Assembly (NCBI GenBank): GCA_002378665.1
Contig: DFSO01000041.1
Location: 1-31,184 of the forward strand
From: Loktanella sp. UBA3435
Lineage (GTDB): Bacteria; Pseudomonadota; Alphaproteobacteria; Rhodobacterales; Rhodobacteraceae
Direction of reading: 5' to 3'
Length of the DNA stretch: 31,184 bases
Shown here: positions 24,721 through 31,184 of the stretch, one piece after another
How the letters are laid out: each line of letters starts with the position of its first letter
How positions within the stretch are numbered: the stretch's first letter is position 1
Position numbers and translations under genes: made by a program
The notes under the pieces: generated by a model
Told to the model about the DNA's origin: nothing
Database searches by the model: none
The model's input: the letters and a program-made list of their open reading frames with translations, nothing else

Positions 24721-25446
24721 CAGACTGGCTTTCATCAGCTGAAGCGTTTGACCGAGCGGGCTAAGCTCCAAAGCGCCGTGCACAACCCTTTGCGGATCTG
24801 CAATCGCACGCTTTAGTGTTGTTTTTGCAAGGAAACCCGCAAGTGCTACATCTTTCGGCAAAGCCCCACGCGCCAGTCGCACCAAGGCCTCGCCCGCCAA
24901 TTCGCGCACCCCGTCAGATGTACCATCGACCAGCGGCTTACGCCCGCGGCTTTCCAACTCAGGGATCGCCCGCATGAAATTCGCGACACCAACGCCGTGG
25001 GCATAATCACGACCCGCAGGTTCATCTTCGGCCCCCATAAGTCGCGCGGCTGTCCACAAAAGCCCGCCTGTCGTCCCGTCGATATACTCGTCAAAATGCG
25101 ACTGATCTTCAAAAGCATCCGAGTAGATATCCCAACGCCGTGCAGCCACCAGTTTGGAGAGCGTGAGCGCGCCCTGCGCATCAAGAATCTCGGCCAAGGC
25201 GTCCACGACCTCATGCTTACGCGCAGGCACCCCGCCGCCGATTTCCTCCAGCGCATCCGCCCACCATTGCAGGCGCATCTCGGCGATCATTGGCTCTTTA
25301 GTCACCCACGGGGCGCGGGTCACTTCGATGTTAAATGCATAAAGCGGAAACAAAATACGACGTGCAGGCACGTTTGCGGCCATGACCGCACGGAACCGTT
25401 CTGGGTCACCCTTCTGGACAATTTCGGCGCAGGCAGTAAGGCTCAT
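24712..25446 (-). CDS. Squalene/phytoene synthase-family protein (NDUFAF6-like)
   Basis: This 244-residue protein has the all-helical squalene/phytoene synthase fold, seen in FPLYAFNIEVTRAPW (about 33-47), the helix EMRLQWWADALEEI (56-69), and DEYIDGTTGGLLWTAARLMG (about 119-138). The aspartate-rich DxxxD pairs of true prenyl synthases are not obvious, and the helix pattern is closer to the NDUFAF6 group, a complex I assembly factor in mitochondria. A role in respiratory complex assembly is possible but unproven; carotenoid or hopanoid synthesis seems less likely. Its ATG overlaps the cimA TAA by one base, so it is the distal gene of cysS-cimA. Confidence 0.8.
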   Translation of the reverse strand: MSLTACAEIVQKGDPERFRAVMAANVPARRILFPLYAFNIEVTRAPWVTKEPMIAEMRLQWWADALEEIGGGVPARKHEVVDALAEILDAQGALTLSKLVAARRWDIYSDAFEDQSHFDEYIDGTTGGLLWTAARLMGAEDEPAGRDYAHGVGVANFMRAIPELESRGRKPLVDGTSDGVRELAGEALVRLARGALPKDVALAGFLAKTTLKRAIADPQRVVHGALELSPLGQTLQLMKASLLS

Positions 25447-27065
25447 TACGCTTTCGCTCCGTCACGGATCAACTTCCAATTGATCGCGTCAACCAAGGCA
25501 TCAAACGATGCATCCACGATATTGGCAGAAACGCCAACGGTGGACCAACGACGGTTCTGACCATCTTCGCTATCGATAATGACACGGGTCACGGCCTCAG
25601 TGCCGCCGTCGGTGATACGCACTTTAAAATCAACAAGATGCATGTCCTCGATCAACTCTTGATACGGGCCGAGATCCTTGGCCAAAGCACGCCAAAGCGC
25701 GTTCACGGGGCCGCGATCTTTGCCGTCAGCGCCTTGGCTTTCAGAGACGTTCAAAACCTTCTCGCCGTTCACCTTTACAACGACTACTGCCTCAGAGAGC
25801 GAGACCATCTTGTTGCGCTTGTTGCGGCGGCGCTCCACAGTCACGCGGTAGCGTTTGACCTCAAAGAACGACGGCAAAAGCCCCAATTCTTCACGCGCCA
25901 AAAGCTCGAAACTCGCCTGTGCTGTATCGTAAGAATAGCCGCGCGATTCCATTTCTTTGATGCGATCAAGGATGCGGGAGAGCGCAGGATCGCCCTTCTC
26001 CACCTCAAGCCCCGCTTGCAACAAACGCTCGCGCAGGTTCGATTGCCCCGCTTGGTTCGACATTGGCACGATACGGCTGTTGCCAACAAGCGTCGGGTCG
26101 ATGTGCTCGTATGTTGTCGGGTCTTTGGCGATGGCCGAGGCATGCAAGCCAGCTTTATGAGCAAAGGCAGATGCGCCCACAAACGCCGCCTGCTTTGCAG
26201 GAACACGGTTGAGGATATCGTCAAGTAGACGCGAAGCCTTGCGCAATCCCTTGAGCGCATCCAGCGTCACGCCTGTCGTGAAGGAACTCGCAAACGGTTC
26301 CTTCAACAGCAGCGTCGGGATCAAGGTCGTCAGGTTCGCGTTGCCGCAGCGCTCGCCGAGGCCGTTCAGCGTGCCTTGGATTTGACGCGCGCCCGCGAGA
26401 ACCGCCGCCAGCGAATTGGCCACAGCGTTTTCGGTGTCGTTATGGGTATGGATGCCGATATGGTCACCCGGAATGCCGCTTGCGATCACGGCTTTCACGA
26501 TGTCGCCAACCTCATGGGGCAGCGTACCGCCGTTGGTGTCACATAGCACAGTCCACCGCGCACCCGCACTATAGGCCGCATGCAGCGCCTCAAGCGTATA
26601 GGCTGGGTTCGCCTTATAGCCGTCAAAGAAATGCTCGGCGTCAAACATCGCCTCGCGGCCTTCTTTCACCACATAAGCAAAGCTCGCGGCAAGGTTCTCA
26701 ATGTTCTCTTCCAGCGTGATCCCAAGGGCGGTTTTCACATGGAATTCGTGGGATTTACCCACCAGACAGACGGCAGGCGTATTGGCATTCATCACGGCGG
26801 CCAGCACATCGTCATTCTCGGCAGAGCGCCCCGTGCGTTTGGTCATACCAAAGGCTGTCAGGATTGCGCGGGTCTTTGGCGGTTTCTCGAAAAACTCGGA
26901 ATCCGTCGGGTTCGCACCGGGCCAACCACCTTCGATGTAATCGATGCCAAGCGTGTCGAGCACCTCCGCGATGCGGTATTTCTCGGATGTTGAGAACTGC
27001 ACGCCTTGGGTTTGCTGCCCATCGCGCAGGGTCGTATCAAAAAGATAAAGCCGTTCTTTTGTCAT
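25446..27065 (-). CDS. cimA: (R)-citramalate synthase
   Basis: This 539-residue protein condenses acetyl-CoA and pyruvate to citramalate, opening the threonine-independent route to isoleucine. It has the HMGL-like TIM barrel with DTTLRDGQQTQG near the start, metal-binding HTHND in HIGIHTHNDTENAVANS, GLGERCGNANL, and a C-terminal allosteric LeuA-dimer domain (about 400-539). IEGGWPGANPTD near residue 40 marks CimA rather than isopropylmalate synthase. A GTG at 27068 is possible, but the ATG at 27065 overlaps the cysS stop as TGATG and has GGGG at a good distance, so I chose it. Confidence 0.92.
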   Translation of the reverse strand: MTKERLYLFDTTLRDGQQTQGVQFSTSEKYRIAEVLDTLGIDYIEGGWPGANPTDSEFFEKPPKTRAILTAFGMTKRTGRSAENDDVLAAVMNANTPAVCLVGKSHEFHVKTALGITLEENIENLAASFAYVVKEGREAMFDAEHFFDGYKANPAYTLEALHAAYSAGARWTVLCDTNGGTLPHEVGDIVKAVIASGIPGDHIGIHTHNDTENAVANSLAAVLAGARQIQGTLNGLGERCGNANLTTLIPTLLLKEPFASSFTTGVTLDALKGLRKASRLLDDILNRVPAKQAAFVGASAFAHKAGLHASAIAKDPTTYEHIDPTLVGNSRIVPMSNQAGQSNLRERLLQAGLEVEKGDPALSRILDRIKEMESRGYSYDTAQASFELLAREELGLLPSFFEVKRYRVTVERRRNKRNKMVSLSEAVVVVKVNGEKVLNVSESQGADGKDRGPVNALWRALAKDLGPYQELIEDMHLVDFKVRITDGGTEAVTRVIIDSEDGQNRRWSTVGVSANIVDASFDALVDAINWKLIRDGAKA

Positions 27066-28492
27066 CACAAATCCCCCAATTGGGCAGCGTCAAAATCTGG
27101 TCCTGGTGTCCACGTCGCCTGCCCGCCCACATCGGTGACCTGCACCCCTGCGGCGTTCAAAATGTCGCGAACCTCATCGGCCAAAGCCCAATCTTTTGCC
27201 GCACGCGCCTCGGCACGCTGCGCCAAAAGCGCGTCGACACGTTTGGCAACCTCAGGCGTGATATCGGCACCGCCCTCACCGCCGTCAAACATCGGAATGT
27301 CGGACCAGTTGCTGACAAACCCAAGCATTTGCATCGCATGGGCAAACCCCGCGAGTGCGGCAGGTGTCTTGCCCTTTGCCATCACATGAAGGCGTGAAAT
27401 TGCGCCTGAGGTGTTAAGATCATTGGCCAGCACACCCAAAAACTCTGGGTCCGCTTTCCAATGGCCCTCGGCTTTGAGCGCCTTGATCAACGCAGGGCTA
27501 AAGCCGTGGCCTTGCAATATGCCGTACCACTTGCGCAACGCGGCCTCAGCCTCGCCCTTTTTCTTCTCGGTCCAGTCCATTGGCTTGCCGTAATGGGTGC
27601 CAAGCATGACCAAACGAATGACCATGCCATGCACACCCTGATCCAGCAGATCGCGGACGGTGAAGAAGTTGCCAAGCGATTTGGACATCTTCTTGCCCTC
27701 AACCTGCAACATCTCGTTATGCAGCCAGACATTGGCAAAGTCGTGGCCCGCGCAAGTTGACTGGGCGATCTCGTTTTCGTGGTGTGGGAATTGCAGATCG
27801 TTACCGCCGCCATGAATGTCAAAGGTTGATCCCAACAGATCCAACGCCATGGCCGAGCATTCAATATGCCAGCCCGGACGACCATACCCCCAAGGGCTCT
27901 CCCATCCTGGAACACCATCACCAGACGGCTTCCACAGCACAAAATCCATCGGATTACGCTTGTACGGGGCGACCTCCACACGGGCACCCGCGATCATATC
28001 ATCAATCGAACGCCCCGACAGCGCACCATATTCACTATAGCTTTCCACCGCGAACAGCACATGACCATCGGCCTCGTAGGCATGACCCTTGGCAATCAAA
28101 TCTTCGGTCATCGTGATCATCTGCGCAATATAGGCGGTCGCACGCGGCTCATGCGTTGGGCGCATCGCCCCCAAAGCATCCATATCGTCGTGATACCAGC
28201 CGATTGTCTCGGCAGTGATGTCGCCAATCTCGCGGCCACTCTCGGCAGCACGCGCGTTGATCTTGTCATCTACATCGGTGAAGTTGCGCACGTAAGTCAC
28301 TGACTTCTTGCCATAAACAAACCGCATCAGACGGAACAGGACGTCGAACATCAACACGTTACGGGCGTTACCCAGATGCGCGCGGTCATAAACCGTCGGC
28401 CCACACAGATACATCCGCACATTACGCGGATCAATCGGCTCAAAGTCTTCTTTGCGGCGGGTCTTGGTGTTGTGCAGTTTAATCTGGGTCAT
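27065..28492 (-). CDS. cysS: Cysteine-tRNA ligase
   Basis: This 475-residue class I synthetase charges tRNA-Cys. The HIGH-type motif appears as HLGN (39-42), KMSKS at 268-272, and zinc ligands as C30, C212 and the PHHENE histidine/glutamate (236-241). Length is normal. It heads an overlapping group with cimA and a phytoene-synthase-like gene. The ribosome site is GAGG about 8 bases before the ATG. Upstream lies a short frame rich in isoleucine and cysteine codons and a set of alternative pairings that includes bases next to the start codon, so control of this operon by attenuation is possible. Confidence 0.95.
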   Translation of the reverse strand: MTQIKLHNTKTRRKEDFEPIDPRNVRMYLCGPTVYDRAHLGNARNVLMFDVLFRLMRFVYGKKSVTYVRNFTDVDDKINARAAESGREIGDITAETIGWYHDDMDALGAMRPTHEPRATAYIAQMITMTEDLIAKGHAYEADGHVLFAVESYSEYGALSGRSIDDMIAGARVEVAPYKRNPMDFVLWKPSGDGVPGWESPWGYGRPGWHIECSAMALDLLGSTFDIHGGGNDLQFPHHENEIAQSTCAGHDFANVWLHNEMLQVEGKKMSKSLGNFFTVRDLLDQGVHGMVIRLVMLGTHYGKPMDWTEKKKGEAEAALRKWYGILQGHGFSPALIKALKAEGHWKADPEFLGVLANDLNTSGAISRLHVMAKGKTPAALAGFAHAMQMLGFVSNWSDIPMFDGGEGGADITPEVAKRVDALLAQRAEARAAKDWALADEVRDILNAAGVQVTDVGGQATWTPGPDFDAAQLGDL

Positions 28493-28493
28493 G

Positions 28494-28573
28494 GTCGCGC
28501 CTCAGCTAGGTGTAATGCCAGCGGGCTTAACAAGTTCAGGGATCAGATGAAACGTGAAAGAGCAGCCCGCGAC
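28494..28573 (-). promoter_or_regulatory. Candidate alternative RNA pairings before cysS
   Basis: On the minus-strand RNA, GTCGCG (28573-28568) can pair with CGCGAC (28499-28494), which lies between the ribosome site and the cysS start. The overlapping segment GCGGGCT (28570-28564) can instead pair with AGCCCGC (28527-28521). The two pairings exclude each other, as in a translational attenuator. No T-run terminator is present. All of this is by eye and unscored. Confidence 0.3.
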
Positions 28574-28578
28574 GGATG

Positions 28579-28623
28579 TCAGCAGGTAACAATGCAGCAA
28601 ATAATGATCTTTGTGCTCTTCAT
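28579..28623 (-). CDS. Possible leader peptide for cysS-cimA (14 residues)
   Basis: This frame encodes MKSTKIIICCIVTC and stops. Four isoleucine, one valine and three cysteine codons occur in its last nine codons. The downstream genes are cysteinyl-tRNA synthetase and the first enzyme of an isoleucine pathway, so the codon content matches what an attenuation leader would sense. It starts 25 bases after the DUF1697 stop and ends 86 bases before cysS. The ribosome site is weak, and no promoter was identified, so chance is a serious alternative. Confidence 0.28.
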   Translation of the reverse strand: MKSTKIIICCIVTC

Positions 28624-28648
28624 GTCGAAATCACTAGCAGGAAGAACT

Positions 28649-29182
28649 TCAAACGTCCAGCATTTCCACCAGTTTGCGCAGCGTATTCAGGTTACGGGCG
28701 GTCGTGGGGACATGCCCAATCACATGGCCCAGATTGTCAGCTAGCTTGGATTTGCTGATACCTTGCGGCGTATGCAGCCAGACAACCAAGCCATCCTGCA
28801 CCAAACCCTCGCCCGCAATCATCCATTGATCGCGCTTCTCGGCAACAATCGTTGGGGGCGTGAAACAGAAAAACCCATGCACACCTTTGCCTTCGGCCTC
28901 ATGGACAAACGGACAGCCCGCCACAGTGGCGCGAAAACTGGTTTCAGCAACGAACAAAACGGCGACCTTCAACCCGAAACTAGCGGCAACCGCCTCGCCC
29001 AATTGGGTCGCAAGCCCCGCCGCAGTGCCCTTGGCAGTCAAAAGCACATTGCCCGACGCAATCAGCGTGCGCGGCGCACTCTGGGGCCAAAGCGTCTCAC
29101 ACATTTCGCGCAGGTCAGCCATCGGCAGGCGGTTTTTTCCGCCCACATTGATACCACGCAGCAAAACCACCCAACGCGCCAT
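28649..29182 (-). CDS. DUF1697-family protein
   Basis: This 177-residue protein begins MARWVVLLRGINVGGKNRLP, the signature of DUF1697, and has ASGNVLLTA near residue 45 and a C-terminal TTARNLNTLRKLVEML helix, both typical. The family has no established function; structures show a small alpha/beta fold. The frame is open to 29200, but the ATG at 29182 has GGAG at good distance and matches the family start. It is divergent from the YjbR-like gene with a 37-base gap, and lies upstream of the cysS operon on the same strand. Confidence 0.85.
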   Translation of the reverse strand: MARWVVLLRGINVGGKNRLPMADLREMCETLWPQSAPRTLIASGNVLLTAKGTAAGLATQLGEAVAASFGLKVAVLFVAETSFRATVAGCPFVHEAEGKGVHGFFCFTPPTIVAEKRDQWMIAGEGLVQDGLVVWLHTPQGISKSKLADNLGHVIGHVPTTARNLNTLRKLVEMLDV

Positions 29183-29219
29183 CCTTGCACTCCTTCTCAA
29201 TCACCGCCACCATAGCCCC

Positions 29220-29552
29220 ATGAACAGAGATGACGTCAACGCCATATGTCACGCCTTTCGCGGGGCCACCGCTGCCGATACTGCAACCGAACTGGATAGC
29301 TGGAAAGTCGGCGGCAAGATGTTTGCCTGCTTTGGCAATCCAGACGCCACTAGGGTTGCGGTGAAAACCGACAGCGCCGAAACCGCCATGATGTTGATCG
29401 ATGCAGGCGCTGCAACAAAAGCCCCCTACTTCCACCGTTCATGGGTGTCGGTCGGCTTCGACGCGGACCTCTCCGAGCTGACCCATAGGATCGCGACATC
29501 CTATACCATCATCCACAATGCCCTACCGAAACGCGTGCGCGATGCGCTTTAA
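29220..29552 (+). CDS. MmcQ/YjbR-family protein
   Basis: This 110-residue protein is a compact YjbR/MmcQ-type protein (double-wing DNA-binding-like fold). Seen are the N-terminal helix NRDDVNAICHAFRGA (2-16), KVGGKMFACFG (30-40), the APYFHRSWVSVGFDADLS stretch (66-83), and a final helix SYTIIHNALPKRVRDAL. The function of the family is not established. I chose the ATG at 29220; a longer frame extends upstream but overlaps the DUF1697 gene. No clear ribosome site precedes it. The aminotransferase gene follows 53 bases later. Confidence 0.78.
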   Translation: MNRDDVNAICHAFRGATAADTATELDSWKVGGKMFACFGNPDATRVAVKTDSAETAMMLIDAGAATKAPYFHRSWVSVGFDADLSELTHRIATSYTIIHNALPKRVRDAL

Positions 29553-29605
29553 TTTGGCGTTTTGACGGGTTGACAGCGCAGCACCAAATCTATCCCTTCG
29601 CCGTC

Positions 29606-30781
29606 ATGAAATTATCACAGCGCATCACACATATCACCGGCGGCGGCTCTGACGGATGGGACGTATTCTACCGCGCCCGCCGGATGATTGACGCAGGCCA
29701 TAAGGTCACAGAGCTGACCATTGGCGAGCATGACATTCGCACGCATCCCAGCATTCTGGAGGCCATGAACAAGGCTGCAGTTGGCGGGCGCACGGGTTAT
29801 GCCGAAGTGCCCGGATCATTCGCCCTGCGCGACGCCGTCGCTGCCCGTATCCAAGAGCGGACAGGCGTGCCAACGACCCAGCAAAACATCCTGATCACAC
29901 CGGGTGGCCAAGCGGCCCTGTTCGCGACCCATAACGCAGTTTGCGATCAAGGCGACACGGCGCTTTATATCGATCCTTACTACGCCACCTACCCCGGTAC
30001 GATCCGCGGTATTGGCGCTGTGCCAAAATCGATCCAAGCCCACGCTGAAAACGATTTCCAGCCAAAAGCCGCAGATATCGCAGCCGTTGCCGAAGGTGCA
30101 AAATCCCTGCTGATCAACAGCCCCAACAACCCCACAGGCGTGATCTATAGCCCTGAAACACTTGGTGAAATTGCGCAGGTCTGTATCGACAACGACCTCT
30201 GGCTGATCTCGGACGAGGTTTACGACACGCAAATCTGGGAAGGCACGCATCTGTCCCCCCGCGCCCTACCGAACATGGCCGAACGCACGCTTGTGGTCGG
30301 CTCCATGTCCAAAAGCCACGCCATGACAGGCAGCCGCATCGGCTGGGTCTGCGGCCCGCCTGAAGTCATTAAACATCTGATCAATCTGGCGACACACACG
30401 ACCTACGGCGTACCGGGATACATCCAAGACGCGGCCCAGTTTGCCCTCGCACAAGGCACCCCGCTCGAAGACGAGGTCTCGGCCCCGTTCCAGCGCCGCC
30501 GCCTGCTGACACTGCAAGCGCTTGAAGGACAAAACGTCGTGCGCAATGTCCCCGTTCAGGGGGCGATGTATGCGATGCTTGATATCCGCAGCACAGGCAT
30601 GACTGGCGAGGAATTCTCGAACGCGCTGCTCGACGCCGAACTCATCGCGACCATGCCGGGTGAGAGCTTTGGCAAAGCGGCAGCGGGCCATATCCGAGTC
30701 GCCATGACGATCAACGACGACGCTTACGTGGATGCAATCAAACGGCTTGTGGCATTCGCTAAAACAAAGGTGGCATCATGA
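29606..30781 (+). CDS. Class I/II PLP-dependent aminotransferase
   Basis: This 391-residue fold-type I aminotransferase has N175 in NSPNNPTG, D203 and Y206 in SDEVYD, the PLP lysine K236 in GSMSKSHAM, and R244 in GSRIGW. The overall pattern resembles the aspartate/arginine-pyruvate aminotransferase group, but substrate cannot be set. The frame is open from 29570; the ATG at 29606 begins MKLSQRITHI, close to the family start. It overlaps the next gene by ATGA, which suggests a two-gene unit with an isocitrate-lyase/PEP-mutase-family enzyme. Confidence 0.88.
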   Translation: MKLSQRITHITGGGSDGWDVFYRARRMIDAGHKVTELTIGEHDIRTHPSILEAMNKAAVGGRTGYAEVPGSFALRDAVAARIQERTGVPTTQQNILITPGGQAALFATHNAVCDQGDTALYIDPYYATYPGTIRGIGAVPKSIQAHAENDFQPKAADIAAVAEGAKSLLINSPNNPTGVIYSPETLGEIAQVCIDNDLWLISDEVYDTQIWEGTHLSPRALPNMAERTLVVGSMSKSHAMTGSRIGWVCGPPEVIKHLINLATHTTYGVPGYIQDAAQFALAQGTPLEDEVSAPFQRRRLLTLQALEGQNVVRNVPVQGAMYAMLDIRSTGMTGEEFSNALLDAELIATMPGESFGKAAAGHIRVAMTINDDAYVDAIKRLVAFAKTKVAS

Positions 30782-31184
30782 CTTCATTCCGCGAACACCA
30801 CGTCAAAGGGCAGCCATTTGTGCTGGCCAATATCTGGGATCGCGGCTCTGCTTTGATGATGGAAGGACTGGGCGCTAAGGCTCTCGCCACCTCCTCTGCC
30901 GCCCATGCGTTTACGCTGGGTAGGCCCGACGGCGGCACAGTCACGCGCAACGAGGCGCTGGCCCATGCCGCCGAGATTCTCAGTGTCACAAACCTGCCTG
31001 TCCAAGGCGATTTCGAGAACGGCTTTGGGGATGACCCAGAGACCTGCGCCGAAACGGTGCGGCTTGCCGCCGAAATTGGCCTTGCGGGGATTTGCATCGA
31101 AGACATGATGTTCCCATCCGTTGATGCCTACGATTTTGACCTCGCCGTCGAACGCATTCGCGCCGCGGCATCTGCCGCCCGCGC
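30778..31184 (+). CDS. Isocitrate lyase/PEP mutase-family enzyme (partial, runs off the end)
   Basis: The first 135 codons are present. They show the TIM-barrel pattern of the isocitrate lyase/phosphoenolpyruvate mutase superfamily: PFVLANIWDRGSALMMEGLGAKALATSS (13-40), LPVQGDFENGFGDDPE (about 73-88) with metal-binding acidic residues, and GLAGICIEDMMFP (about 101-113). Members cleave or rearrange C-C or C-P bonds in oxaloacetate- or methylisocitrate-like substrates. The KxxCGH-type catalytic loop lies in the QGDFENG to IEDMM interval of some members but is not clear here. The reaction is unknown. The gene continues beyond the window. Confidence 0.82.
   Translation, partial: MTSFREHHVKGQPFVLANIWDRGSALMMEGLGAKALATSSAAHAFTLGRPDGGTVTRNEALAHAAEILSVTNLPVQGDFENGFGDDPETCAETVRLAAEIGLAGICIEDMMFPSVDAYDFDLAVERIRAAASAAR

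Noticed and set aside
1..31184. Mobile elements, prophage, CRISPR or defence island
   Set aside because: No transposase, integrase, phage or Cas-like protein, no spaced direct-repeat array and no clear composition change were seen.

Overview
The window looks like ordinary core chromosome from a marine alphaproteobacterium of the Rhodobacteraceae (Roseobacter group). The pointers are a CckA-type hybrid histidine kinase, a RACo/RamA-like corrinoid activase, the neighbours cysS and cimA, a zwf-pgl-pgi block for Entner-Doudoroff sugar metabolism, and CobA/CobB plus CobK/CbiD cobalamin enzymes. Base composition is moderately GC-rich and even throughout. I see no insertion sequences, phage genes, CRISPR arrays, integrases or toxin-antitoxin pairs.

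Layout. Positions 1-3379 (+) hold a sugar regulon: a LacI-family regulator with an operator over its own start, a GH1 beta-glucosidase and a glucokinase. Positions 3423-8535 (-) hold guaB, an RsmB-type rRNA methyltransferase and cckA, which is split into two overlapping frames. Positions 8783-11361 (+) hold the corrinoid activase and a GNAT acetyltransferase, followed by tRNA-Gly(CCC), a 28-residue hydrophobic mini-protein, a RidA protein and a hotdog thioesterase (to 12544). Positions 12541-16335 (-) are zwf-pgl-pgi, with a LacI-type operator just upstream of zwf. Positions 16638-21256 (-) hold an HNH protein, a diguanylate cyclase cut by an in-frame stop, and a tightly coupled series cbiD-cobK-glycosylase-esterase. 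Positions 21354-24720 (+) are cobA-cobB and an MFS transporter. Positions 24712-29182 (-) hold a DUF1697 protein, cysS, cimA and a squalene/phytoene-synthase-like protein. Positions 29220-31184 (+) hold a YjbR-like protein, an aminotransferase and the start of an isocitrate-lyase/PEP-mutase family enzyme that runs off the end.

How the genes fit together. Beta-glucosidase releases glucose, glucokinase phosphorylates it, and Zwf and Pgl carry it into the Entner-Doudoroff route, with Pgi connecting fructose-6-phosphate. CobA, CbiD, CobK and CobB are successive steps of corrin ring synthesis, and the RACo-like protein probably keeps a corrinoid enzyme reduced. CysS and CimA serve protein synthesis and the citramalate route to isoleucine.

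I found no clear undescribed multi-gene system. The most notable observations are the apparent one-base frameshift in cckA, the in-frame stop separating a diguanylate cyclase from its conserved C-terminus, a possible Ile/Cys-rich leader peptide with alternative RNA pairings before cysS-cimA, three GTGCAC palindromes at exact 11-bp spacing between zwf and pgl, and two small unannotated ORFs.
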